Of a stretch of DNA of 64,000 nt, positions 27,361-35,353 are shown piece after piece. Position numbers and translations under genes: made by a program. Source of the DNA: a virus; the IMG/VR virus record IMGVR_UViG_3300043419_000898, positions 1 to 64,000 of that record. One strand, written 5' to 3'. The notes beneath the pieces were generated by a model. It was not told where the DNA came from, made no database searches, and worked only from the letters and a program-made list of their open reading frames with translations. The stretch's first letter is position 1. Every line of letters begins with the position of its first letter.

Positions 27361-29183
27361 CAGTTAGCCCTCACCAAACATCTCAGCGGTCCAAACACAA
27401 CTATATTCCCACCAACCTGACGTGTAACAGTCACCGTATAGTGACCACTATTATCCGTTACCGTCGTATCCAAGTTGAACGAACAACGACCATCTAACGC
27501 ATAGGTTGGAGTACAAGTATACGTGTCTATCAACTGACTAGACGCATTGTAGATTTTAGCAGTAACACTAGCACCAGTAATATCTACACCACCACCGCTA
27601 TTATCAACCAACTGAAGGTCTACAGGTGCTTGTACGCCTTTGAGTACTTCTAGTGGGTTGTCTGCACCCATATGGTTGGATATCAGTTTGTATGGACCCA
27701 TGTAGATTTGACTGCCACGTTCCGGTGGGTCTTGGATGGTTACGACTGCACCGTTTGTTCCAGATGCTCCTCTGACGGTCACGACTGTTTGGTTGTATCC
27801 AGCGGATATAGCGGCATCTGGAATATCAAGTCTATAGATACCCGGCTGATTGATAGCACTGACTTCAGCAAATCCACCTGCTACCCATGCACCCGTTGGA
27901 GTCTGAGCGACTAGCGGTATTGATACTGGAATGCCGTCTTCTTTAGTGTAGTAGGCTTGTAATCCAGTTGTTGAAGTTGTTAAACCAGTAACGCCTAAGT
28001 AGACGTAGATTGAGCGTGATGTAGAACCCGCTTGCATAGACATAACAGAAGCGTTGCGTTCGGTTGGTTGGTAATAACTTGTGCCAGTCAACTGGATTGA
28101 TGTAAGTGCGCCTGCATCTGGGTCGGCTCCACCGTTGAACCAAGTCTGTCCAAATAGGTCTGTTGTCAACGCTCCAGTCGGGTCACCGAAGCCTATGTTA
28201 AGACTTCCCGGTAAAGCACTAAACCACGTCTGCTTTGCTGACAAACCGAACAATTGAGACATTCCAATATCAACCATAACAGGACCAACCGTGACGGTAT
28301 TTGCACCAGTCGCCACACTACTAAGACTAGCCGTGCAACCTATGATGCGATTGTAGTCTTGAATATTCACTGTTGATGAACGTCCAGCAATACCTGTACC
28401 ACAGTTAGTAATGATGCAGTTTTGTACGTTAGTAGGGTATGTTGGATTACCACAATCAAAATTTATACCAATCACTGCTGATTGAATATAGCAGTTGTAG
28501 ATATTGATTCCACCCGCTAGTAATCCTGCTCCTGTAGTTCGATAAAAACCTATTGCAGGAGTACTTGCAGTAACAGGGGAAGTGCCAACGAAAGCACAGT
28601 CTTGAATTGTATACCCTAGAGACCAATCAGATGTATGATTTCCACCTACATCGGCATATATACCAGTACCACCAGTCATAAAAATACATCGTCTTACTGT
28701 ATTGTTTACAGTAATACCGGTATTGAATGAACTAACAATACCTTTTGATAATGTAAGGCTTGAACCAATAAATGCACAATTTTCAATAAGCCAATTAGTG
28801 CCAGCAAAGTTAGACAATATCGTTGCCGACCCATCAAAATACAAATAACTTATATTTATATAGTTTTTTCCACTACCAGAAATAATTGACCCAGATGGCG
28901 ATGCAGTATCCGTTGTCAAGTAATTTGTGAGGCGGACAAGACCTTGTGGAACATTTGCAAACCGTGCTGCGGTCGGGTCTCCGATAATGTATGTAGCCGC
29001 TGTATACGTTCCACCTATCGTGATGTTTTCACGATACGTTCCCGGTGCGATGTAAACAGTATCGCCTGAACCAATACCAGTTGTACCAAGTGCCTTTTGA
29101 ACTGTTCTCCACGCCTGAGCCGCACTGCTACCTAAACCCGTATTAGCGTCGTTCCCGTCAGGTCGAACATAGTAGGTAGCCAT
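27360..29183 (-). CDS. Beta-helix spike-like protein 6
   Basis: 607 residues. Entry YYVRPDGNDANTGLGSS, helix with SFNTGITVNNTVRRCIFM-type rungs, conserved domain from YQPTERNASVMSMQAGST, Ig-like end with VDITGASVTAKIYNASSQL and FGPLRCLVRAN. The last 12 residues are almost the same as in paralog 7. One-nucleotide overlaps on both sides. Confidence 0.75.
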   Translation of the reverse strand: MATYYVRPDGNDANTGLGSSAAQAWRTVQKALGTTGIGSGDTVYIAPGTYRENITIGGTYTAATYIIGDPTAARFANVPQGLVRLTNYLTTDTASPSGSIISGSGKNYINISYLYFDGSATILSNFAGTNWLIENCAFIGSSLTLSKGIVSSFNTGITVNNTVRRCIFMTGGTGIYADVGGNHTSDWSLGYTIQDCAFVGTSPVTASTPAIGFYRTTGAGLLAGGINIYNCYIQSAVIGINFDCGNPTYPTNVQNCIITNCGTGIAGRSSTVNIQDYNRIIGCTASLSSVATGANTVTVGPVMVDIGMSQLFGLSAKQTWFSALPGSLNIGFGDPTGALTTDLFGQTWFNGGADPDAGALTSIQLTGTSYYQPTERNASVMSMQAGSTSRSIYVYLGVTGLTTSTTGLQAYYTKEDGIPVSIPLVAQTPTGAWVAGGFAEVSAINQPGIYRLDIPDAAISAGYNQTVVTVRGASGTNGAVVTIQDPPERGSQIYMGPYKLISNHMGADNPLEVLKGVQAPVDLQLVDNSGGGVDITGASVTAKIYNASSQLIDTYTCTPTYALDGRCSFNLDTTVTDNSGHYTVTVTRQVGGNIVVFGPLRCLVRAN

Positions 29184-31012
29184 TAGTTAGCCCTCACTAT
29201 CATCTTCATAGGTCCAAACACCACTATGTTGCCACCTATCGTCCTAGTCAACGTCACGTTATACACACCAGCCGTATTCGTTACACTAGTCGTCAACTGG
29301 AACGTACATCTACCATCAGCGGCGTATACAGGCACACAACTATACGTAGCAATCAACGAGCCTATAGCGTTGTACACCTTAGCCTCTACAGTCGCTCCTG
29401 AGATATCTACACCGTTTTCGTTAGCATCTACCAACTGAACAGATACAGGTGCTTGTACGCCTTGCACGATGTCTAATGGCTGGTCAGAACCTAGTCCATC
29501 AGCGATGACTTTGAAAGGTCCAATATGCACGATGTTTCCTGCTATGCCTTGCATATTACAAGTAACAACTGCACCGTTCGTCGTGTTAGCACCACCTACA
29601 AAGATGGTCACGTCATCAGCACCAAAGTCGAATGCGGCGTTAGGTACGTCTAGCCTGTATGTGCCACGAGCGTATGGAGCAGATACTTCACAGAAGCCAC
29701 CAGAGACGTAAGAGCCAGTCGGTGTTTGTGCTACTACAGTGATAGGTACTGATGCTTGACCATTGCGTGTGTAGGACGCTGTGAGGTTTGTTGTTGTGTG
29801 TGTAAGACCAGTCGCTCCTAGGTAGAGGTAGAGAGAGCGAGAAGTTTCACCGGGCGCAATTGTGATGGTGCTGGAGTTGCGCTCTGTTGGGACGTAACGA
29901 CCTGTAGATACACTATCGGAATATTCAATCGCACCGATTGTTGGAGTAGATGGAGCAAGCCACGTTACACCATAGATATCAGTGGCAGGTGCGCCTGTTG
30001 ATGTACCAGCGTTCTGCGATGCACTGCTTGAATGGTTAGCCCAGAATGGGAAGTTTCCCCACCCTGTGACCCGGCTTAGGTTGTAGTCAGGAGATATAAA
30101 CGCTCGAGTGGTTGACCCTGTTCCTGTTCCAACATTATTCCTAGGAGTGCCGCAATTAAAAATGTTATACGATTCAACTATTTGACCATTATTTGTATTT
30201 GAAGTAATGCCAGTTGAAGTTTCAAAAATACAATTTCTGATTAATGTTGGATATGTTGTTGTTAGGTTATTGCCCGGATATGGAGCAATTCCAATATATC
30301 CTATAAACCTACAGTTTTGAACTGTAATTCCACCTAAAAACGCACCTCCAGAACTAAAAAACTGAAGACACGTGGATGGCGTATATACAGATGGATTTAT
30401 AAAAACACAATCCTTAAAAGACGACTGTGAATCAAACGCAGATGTTAATTGACTACTACCAAGCGTAACCGGTGCAAGAAATATACACTTAGATACTGTA
30501 AATCCAGCAGTACTTTGTATTGGTGTAAGCCTTACAGCAAATGAAAAATCAACATTATTTGCTGGTGTGTAAAAACCACACGCTGTGACAACATTAGATG
30601 TTCCAACAAACTGAAAGATAGTTCCATAAAGTGGGTCACCTCCAGTTCTGTAACCTGTTATATGTAAATTTTGCAATGTTACATATGATTTATTGATTTC
30701 CAATACCCCAGATGAGTTAGCACTAGTATTTGTTACGTAGTTAGTTAACACTACAGGGCCAGCAGAAACACCGGTAAATTGTGACGCTGTAGGGTCACCA
30801 GATATTGTAATTCGCTGTCCTTCTGATGTTGGGTTTGTAAATGCCGCTGTGACCGACTCACGATAAACACCGGGAGCAATATACAATGTGTCTCCGGGAG
30901 CAATCCCTGTTGCGCCGATGGCTTTTGTTATCGTCTGCCACGCCTGATTAGTAGCAGGACCAGTGCCAGCGTTTATGTCACTGCCATCAGTCCTGACGTA
31001 ATACGTTGCCAT
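29183..31012 (-). CDS. Beta-helix spike-like protein 7
   Basis: 609 residues, first spike gene in the direction of transcription. Entry YYVRTDGSDINAGTGPAT and LYIAPGVYRES, helix part about 60-350, conserved domain with YVPTERNSSTITIAPGETSR, Ig-like end VDISGATVEAKVYNAIGSL and FGPMKMIVRAN. Begins directly after the double satellite gene. Confidence 0.75.
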   Translation of the reverse strand: MATYYVRTDGSDINAGTGPATNQAWQTITKAIGATGIAPGDTLYIAPGVYRESVTAAFTNPTSEGQRITISGDPTASQFTGVSAGPVVLTNYVTNTSANSSGVLEINKSYVTLQNLHITGYRTGGDPLYGTIFQFVGTSNVVTACGFYTPANNVDFSFAVRLTPIQSTAGFTVSKCIFLAPVTLGSSQLTSAFDSQSSFKDCVFINPSVYTPSTCLQFFSSGGAFLGGITVQNCRFIGYIGIAPYPGNNLTTTYPTLIRNCIFETSTGITSNTNNGQIVESYNIFNCGTPRNNVGTGTGSTTRAFISPDYNLSRVTGWGNFPFWANHSSSASQNAGTSTGAPATDIYGVTWLAPSTPTIGAIEYSDSVSTGRYVPTERNSSTITIAPGETSRSLYLYLGATGLTHTTTNLTASYTRNGQASVPITVVAQTPTGSYVSGGFCEVSAPYARGTYRLDVPNAAFDFGADDVTIFVGGANTTNGAVVTCNMQGIAGNIVHIGPFKVIADGLGSDQPLDIVQGVQAPVSVQLVDANENGVDISGATVEAKVYNAIGSLIATYSCVPVYAADGRCTFQLTTSVTNTAGVYNVTLTRTIGGNIVVFGPMKMIVRAN

Positions 31013-31458
31013 TACTCAGCCACACCTTGAATAATTTCATACGCCATCTGAATAGCGAACTGCATTACATACCCATACTGAAACTGCTCATCCTTACTGA
31101 GCCAGAATTGGTTGATAGACGTGCCATCTTCACCGTACGTATCAAGCACGTTGCCTAAGTCATCTTCGATGTTGCCGAACACTAACCAGTCGTTGTTAGG
31201 CTCATCCTTGTCGATATGGAAGTCCTGTAGGTTGATACCGCTACGCCCTACCTTATCGGTTGCTATGACGATAGCAAACTGCTGTGAGATACCCAACTGG
31301 AACGCATCATCCTGTCGGAACCACCACTGCATGACCGTAGTGCCATCTTCGCCAAACGTGCCAAGAAGATTACCGGCATCATCTTCAATATCGCCAAAGA
31401 TAATCCAGTCACCGACGTTCTGTGGATACGGTTCTATACGAAAGTTTTGTAGGTTCAT
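31012..31458 (-). CDS. Tandem-duplicated spike-satellite protein
   Basis: 148 residues from MNLQNFRIEPYPQNVGDW; this start makes an ATGA overlap with the gene upstream and matches the start of the 75-residue form, so the in-frame start seven codons earlier was rejected. Two copies of the module follow each other: FGDIEDDAGNLLGTFGEDG...WWFRQDDAFQLG and FGNIEDDLGNVLDTYGEDG...FWLSKDEQFQYG. A fusion of two units suggests the module works as a dimer (inference). Confidence 0.72.
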   Translation of the reverse strand: MNLQNFRIEPYPQNVGDWIIFGDIEDDAGNLLGTFGEDGTTVMQWWFRQDDAFQLGISQQFAIVIATDKVGRSGINLQDFHIDKDEPNNDWLVFGNIEDDLGNVLDTYGEDGTSINQFWLSKDEQFQYGYVMQFAIQMAYEIIQGVAE

Positions 31459-31742
31459 AGTTTCACTGCCTGCTTCCATCTCATTCTATGCCAAAAGAAT
31501 GCCCATGAAAACAAACCCGCCAAGCCCATATTCAAGACGATTTCTGACCAAGCCGGTGTTGATAATGACAGTACGTTCATCAGTGCACCAGCGGCTACAA
31601 CAGCCAAAGATATCTTTATCCAACCACGAACAACGAAAGGCATACGGGTGATTGGATTACCCTCTGCTTGCAACATGGCTATAAAGCCTGTTATGGATAC
31701 TGCGATAATGCCAGACGCTACGGCATTAAGGAGTGTTGCCAT
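31455..31742 (-). CDS. Holin-like membrane protein A
   Basis: 95 residues with three hydrophobic segments at about 5-24, 43-60 and 66-85, and a short basic tail (HRMRWKQAVKL). Size and topology fit class I holins, which open the inner membrane for the lysin. It is one of three consecutive membrane genes; which is holin, antiholin or spanin-like is not clear. Confidence 0.6.
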   Translation of the reverse strand: MATLLNAVASGIIAVSITGFIAMLQAEGNPITRMPFVVRGWIKISLAVVAAGALMNVLSLSTPAWSEIVLNMGLAGLFSWAFFWHRMRWKQAVKL

Positions 31743-32037
31743 CTTTCTCTACCTTCGTTGTTTTTAGTTGCAACTTCTCGGTAATCAGTTCGACTCCACG
31801 TAGTCCAAGCGTACCCATCAAGAAACTCAGTCCAAGCATATACTTAGGCTCAGTTATCTTGAGCAAGTCAGCGATAATAGGTGTCAGGTAAGTAGCACTA
31901 GCCGTACCAGACATAACTGCTATCACTAGACCGCCGATGTTCTTGTGACTTTGGCGTGAGACCCCAACGAGACTACCGAAAAATCCCGCTACAATCTGTT
32001 GTATCTCGTCTGAGCTCAGACCTCTATCAATTGACAT
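31726..32037 (-). CDS. Holin-like membrane protein B
   Basis: 103 residues. Charged N-terminus (MSIDRGLSSDEIQQIVAGFF), two hydrophobic segments at about 33-60 and 66-85, and a polar tail (QLKTTKVEKDGNTP). Overlaps the next gene by 17 nt and the previous by 11. A holin or holin partner by size, topology and company. Confidence 0.58.
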   Translation of the reverse strand: MSIDRGLSSDEIQQIVAGFFGSLVGVSRQSHKNIGGLVIAVMSGTASATYLTPIIADLLKITEPKYMLGLSFLMGTLGLRGVELITEKLQLKTTKVEKDGNTP

Positions 32038-32383
32038 CTTCTGTATCCCGTGTCGCTTTATTACGGCTCAATACCGCTCCGACTGTGCTTATCTTCATCT
32101 CATCTTCGAGTTGCTGAATAGCAGACTGCTTAGCACTCGCAAGTTGAAACGTTGGGGTGTCAGCATCCTGACGCATGAAGAAGGCGATACAGGCACTGAT
32201 ACACGCAGGTACACCACCTTGCAGTCCTTCAATACAAGACACTGTAAAGGCTTTCATGACCATACCGAACGATGCTGTGTCAGGGATATGTTGCGTCTTC
32301 CAACTAGCATCAAACTCAGGTCCAAAGCCAGCCATAAAGGCACCTAGTGCGACTAGGACAAGACGACCATAGGCTATGTTCAT
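32027..32383 (-). CDS. Membrane protein C of the holin-like cluster
   Basis: 118 residues. Hydrophobic segments at about 5-22 and 39-70 (with three Cys: VSCIEGLQGGVPACISACIAF), then a charged tail of about 45 residues. Overlaps the head-closure gene by 4 nt and the next membrane gene by 11 nt. Possibly an antiholin or membrane-anchored lysis factor; unsure. Confidence 0.55.
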   Translation of the reverse strand: MNIAYGRLVLVALGAFMAGFGPEFDASWKTQHIPDTASFGMVMKAFTVSCIEGLQGGVPACISACIAFFMRQDADTPTFQLASAKQSAIQQLEDEMKISTVGAVLSRNKATRDTEDVN

Positions 32384-32772
32384 AGGGCATCAACTCCGTT
32401 ATCAACAACGACATCTCCCTTTGCTATCAAAAGGATTGCATCTGACCTACCGTAGTCAACTGAGGTGATATTGAAGACACGAGACCTCATCGCCCCATTA
32501 GTCACTTTTACTCTGTCCTTGGGCAATACAGAGGTTTCTACGGGCATATAAATCGTCCAGTCGCTTCTTGCCTGTAGTACTCCGCCTTCCAAAGTCTCAG
32601 CACCGTCGTCGAAGACTATACGGGCTTTTGTTGTTTGTGTGATTCTCCAGTCAGATGTGATTCCACCCATGCCGTCAGATTGCGGTAAGTCACGCAAAAT
32701 CTGCACATCCGTAGAGCAAGCACGGCGTGTCATCTCGGCACGTATAGGCGACATAGCATCTGGATTAATCAT
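32380..32772 (-). CDS. Head closure / head-tail adaptor
   Basis: 130 residues from MINPDAMSP (ATG at 32772; a TTG two codons earlier is possible). Core CSTDVQILRDLPQSDGMGGI and RSDWTIYMPVETSVLPKDRV fits head-closure proteins of the SPP1 gp16 / Hc type, which start with a small beta barrel. No good Shine-Dalgarno is seen. It follows the connector gene after a 130-bp gap holding a unit on the other strand. Confidence 0.7.
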   Translation of the reverse strand: MINPDAMSPIRAEMTRRACSTDVQILRDLPQSDGMGGITSDWRITQTTKARIVFDDGAETLEGGVLQARSDWTIYMPVETSVLPKDRVKVTNGAMRSRVFNITSVDYGRSDAILLIAKGDVVVDNGVDAL

Positions 32773-32822
32773 ATACAAAGATGTTGTACATAAATGATTG
32801 TCAGGAATCTATGATTGTTGCG

Positions 32823-32851
32823 TTGACAAGACTTAATGACGGCTGTATGAT
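32823..32851 (+). promoter_or_regulatory. Near-consensus promoter antisense to the virion operon
   Basis: TTGACA (32823-32828), exactly 17 nt, TATGAT (32846-32851), on the plus strand inside a minus-strand operon. The only feature it can serve is the terminator 30 nt downstream. Confidence 0.7.
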
Positions 32852-32857
32852 TCCGCT

Positions 32858-32907
32858 GAGTGTGTTCGAGCGAAAAGCAGAAGACCAACCTTTCGGTTGG
32901 TCTTTTT
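32858..32907 (+). ncRNA. Candidate small RNA of about 50 nt
   Basis: From the predicted start near 32858 an RNA would run to the intrinsic terminator at 32881-32907: a perfect 10-bp stem (AAGACCAACC / GGTTGGTCTT) with a TTTC loop, then TTTTT. There is no room for a protein gene; the one frame through it has no RBS. The RNA is complementary to the 3' end of the connector gene mRNA and its spacer. No known family recognised; a regulator or a decoy is possible. Confidence 0.5.
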
Positions 32908-32909
32908 GT

Positions 32910-33386
32910 TTAGAAGATGTTGTACGGTCGATATCGTTCGGCAGTCTTCATACAGTTGTCATACAACTGATTCATCTTGATATCTACAGAACCATCAGTA
33001 GAGTCAGCAAACTCAGTACATCGTTGAGCCTTTAGTAGCCAACCACGCCAAGCGGCTCGCTTGATATCGTAACGCTCAGTCCAAGCGGCTCCATCGTCAG
33101 CCCACTCACATGTGCCATCAGTTTGGAGTTTTCCTTTGTATGGGTTTGTTGTCCAAGATGGCTCAGTTGCCCCTGTAATACCGGGGACAACACATACATA
33201 GATTCTGCCCGAGCGTGTAGCAGGAAATACTATGTCATCTACATCGTATGCGGTTTCTGGTTCCCAGAGTAGTCCACGCCTACTCTCATCTACAAGAGCA
33301 AGCAGGTCATCGGAAGACAGTGTTGGTTGTCTTTCCGCACTGCACATACGTGCCAAGTCTAATGCTATTTCTTCTCTTGTTTTCAT
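32910..33386 (-). CDS. Head-tail connector with inserted beta module
   Basis: 158 residues. The helical N-terminal part (REEIALDLARMCSAERQPT) and the C-terminal part (AAWRGWLLKAQRCTEFADS, MNQLYDNCMKTAERYR) resemble gp6/Ad-type connector proteins. Between them, residues about 40-95 hold AYDVDDIVFPATRSGRIYVC and a T-G-A-T-E-P-S-W motif, a short carbohydrate-binding-like beta module seen inserted in other phage virion proteins. Confidence 0.72.
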   Translation of the reverse strand: MKTREEIALDLARMCSAERQPTLSSDDLLALVDESRRGLLWEPETAYDVDDIVFPATRSGRIYVCVVPGITGATEPSWTTNPYKGKLQTDGTCEWADDGAAWTERYDIKRAAWRGWLLKAQRCTEFADSTDGSVDIKMNQLYDNCMKTAERYRPYNIF

Positions 33387-33397
33387 AGTTGCCTATC

Positions 33398-33443
33398 AAA
33401 AAAGTGACCCGGCTGTTTGAGCATATACAGAGGCTTGCCGGGT
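33398..33443 (-). terminator. Rho-independent terminator in the head operon
   Basis: On the minus strand ACCCGGC and GCCGGGT pair (33437-33443 with 33407-33413) around a 23-nt loop and run into CACTTTTTTG. It lies between the decoration and connector genes and would reduce transcription of the genes downstream. Confidence 0.5.
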
Positions 33444-33455
33444 TCTTTGACGAAG

Positions 33456-33482
33456 ACTAGGTGGATGGTTAGTCCACCTAGT
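33456..33482. repeat. Perfect 10-bp inverted repeat in head operon
   Basis: ACTAGGTGGA (33456-33465) and TCCACCTAGT (33473-33482) with a 7-nt loop, right after the decoration gene stop. No T-tract. Probably an mRNA hairpin that protects the 3' end or marks a processing site (inference). Confidence 0.55.
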
Positions 33483-33492
33483 AATTTACCGA

Positions 33493-33927
33493 TTACAGAA
33501 TTACTTCGTAACCAGTTGCACCACGGGTAGCAGCCGTAAACGGTGCTTCCTTTGCACGGCTGAGTACACAGGTAACAGCGGCAAGCAGACCTGTCGAAGT
33601 GCCAGCGAGTGAGAAGCGAAGATAACGACGACGCTTGCGTACATCCAACTGATAGATGTACAACTTGCCGTTGTCAGTTGTTGCAGTGATAGCTGCGACG
33701 TTTGACGTGCCAGCAACGTCAACCCACGTGGAGTTGTCATCAGATTCCTGAAGTTTCAGTCCACCGATTGCAACCGTTGTAGAGATGACACCAGCCTGAA
33801 CATAGATAGAAGCCCAGTCGAACTTCGTACCAGTCTGCACGGTGTCAACAGCCGTACCGGTAACAGTTGCGGTAACTGCTACTGGTGCAAGCATTTCGAT
33901 GACTTTTGCATCCATGAGTTTAATCAT
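33493..33927 (-). CDS. Capsid decoration / head-associated protein
   Basis: 144 residues, Thr/Val/Ala-rich and beta-prone, directly downstream of the capsid gene. Contains LQESDDNSTWVDVAGTSN and YIYQLDVRKRRRYLRFSLA, patterns typical of beta-sandwich head proteins. No enzyme motif. The role is inferred from position and composition. Set off by hairpins on both sides, as expected for a gene made at its own level. Confidence 0.65.
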   Translation of the reverse strand: MIKLMDAKVIEMLAPVAVTATVTGTAVDTVQTGTKFDWASIYVQAGVISTTVAIGGLKLQESDDNSTWVDVAGTSNVAAITATTDNGKLYIYQLDVRKRRRYLRFSLAGTSTGLLAAVTCVLSRAKEAPFTAATRGATGYEVIL

Positions 33928-33939
33928 GTTGTTTCTCCT

Positions 33940-33965
33940 CTAGAGGGGTTTCTCAACCCCTCTAG
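33940..33965. repeat. Hairpin between capsid and decoration genes
   Basis: CTAGAGGGG (33940-33948) and CCCCTCTAG (33957-33965) form a 9-bp stem with an 8-nt loop. On the minus-strand mRNA the stem ends directly before the GGAGA ribosome site of the decoration gene. No T-tract, so RNA stability or processing is more likely than termination. Confidence 0.55.
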
Positions 33966-33979
33966 TATTTCAGTGATTA

Positions 33980-35341
33980 CTACGAAGCAGCAGTAATCAG
34001 ACCAACGATAGGACCGGGCTGGCGGTTAGCCGCTACGGACGAAGCGTTTCCAACGTCATGGACGTTGATATCGTAACGCTGTGTACCACGGAGCGTCAAC
34101 TCATCAGTCGTGAAGGCAGCATGCTCGGAGAGAGCAAGCGTAACGTCACGGCGGTCACCAAGCATGGAGCCAAGGCGAAGGTCGCCAAGGAGACAACATA
34201 CCTGTGAGTTAGCCTCATCCTTAGGCATGACCTGTGCAAACTCCACTGGGTAACCCATGAAGTACTGGCGTGGGATGCCGTTGATGATTTCGGTCGAAGT
34301 AACACCACCGGTTGCTTCAGCCAACTTACACATGACCTCATGGTAGAAGGAACGATGAACAATCCATCGTGCACCAGCACCGTCAGCGTACTGTGGAAGA
34401 CGACCGATGACCTTGCGGAAGTCGGAAAGAATCAACTCGGAGTAAGCGTTTCCGGTTCCAACAACGAGACCAGCGATGTTACCGATGGTGCCATCAAGAC
34501 CCTTGAGTTTTTCACGGACACCAACGATACCACCGTATGTGGAGGTGCCGTCACCGTTGAAACCAGCGTTGTCTTCAGCGTTTGCAAATGCATATGCGAT
34601 TTCGTCGGAAACCGTGTTTGCAATTTCAATCGTGGAGTCTTCGTTGAGTTCAGCAGTCAACTTAGCAATAACGCCAAGTTTCTTGGTTACCAAGCGAACA
34701 CGGTCCCAGTTGAGTTCGGACTCGTTGATGGTTGCGCCTTCTCCAACGTAGAAAGCGGTAAGACCACCACGGCGACGTGGGCGGGACTGAGTATCGGACG
34801 TCATTGGGACAACACGAGTCAGGCGGCGGAATACACCGTACTGCTCACGAAGGTCGATGAGGTCGTTGAGGAACTCTTCAGGAACAAGGAATCCACCAAC
34901 TTCGTTCTCGAACTCGTTGTGACCCTTGATTTCAATACCACGCTCACGGCACCATGATGCAGCCTTAGCGTTTCCAGCAGGTCCACCAAGGAACCACTGT
35001 CCAAAGCGGTATGCCTTGAGTGCTCGCTCTTGCTGAGTAGCACCAGCAAAGTTGGTGACACGGTTGCCAGCAGGGAGGCGGATAGCCTTAAGTGCATCTG
35101 CTTCAGCACGGTCGGAAACCGACTTGGTTGCTGGCTCAGGCTTAGGTGCTTCATATGGAAGAGCACTTGTCTCAGAGATGGTACGTAGGGATTTGATACG
35201 AGCGGCAATGCCTTCGTTCTCTTCAATCAGCGTAGCAGCATCTGCTGGGTCAAGGTTCATGTCTGCGAGAATAGCCTGAGCGGTTGCCTTGTTGGCTTCC
35301 ATCTTGGACTCAAGCGAGTTGATACGGGAAATAATATCCAT
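33980..35341 (-). CDS. Major capsid protein, HK97 fold
   Basis: 453 residues. An N-terminal helical delta-domain of about 105 residues (INSLESKMEANKATAQAILA) is expected to be removed by the prohead protease. The shell part begins near GGFLVPEEFLNDLIDLREQY and includes VAKLTAELNEDS-like AKLTAELNEDS, ANAEDNAGFNGDG and WIVHRSFYHEVM, all usual in the HK97 family. Protease and portal genes directly precede it. Confidence 0.92.
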   Translation of the reverse strand: MDIISRINSLESKMEANKATAQAILADMNLDPADAATLIEENEGIAARIKSLRTISETSALPYEAPKPEPATKSVSDRAEADALKAIRLPAGNRVTNFAGATQQERALKAYRFGQWFLGGPAGNAKAASWCRERGIEIKGHNEFENEVGGFLVPEEFLNDLIDLREQYGVFRRLTRVVPMTSDTQSRPRRRGGLTAFYVGEGATINESELNWDRVRLVTKKLGVIAKLTAELNEDSTIEIANTVSDEIAYAFANAEDNAGFNGDGTSTYGGIVGVREKLKGLDGTIGNIAGLVVGTGNAYSELILSDFRKVIGRLPQYADGAGARWIVHRSFYHEVMCKLAEATGGVTSTEIINGIPRQYFMGYPVEFAQVMPKDEANSQVCCLLGDLRLGSMLGDRRDVTLALSEHAAFTTDELTLRGTQRYDINVHDVGNASSVAANRQPGPIVGLITAAS

Positions 35342-35353
35342 ATCTCTACCTTT

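Noticed and set aside
17322-31012. Repeated N-terminal and C-terminal spike sequences as a mobile element or phase-variable cassette
   Set aside because: No recombinase, terminal inverted repeats or template cassette is seen nearby; plain gene duplication explains it.
32781-33035. 84-residue plus-strand frame over the small-RNA unit
   Set aside because: It runs through the intrinsic terminator and into the connector gene antisense, and its start precedes the promoter.
34340-34957. 205-residue frame antisense to the major capsid gene
   Set aside because: Codon-usage shadow of a strongly coding gene; residue make-up is unusual and there is no promoter or RBS.
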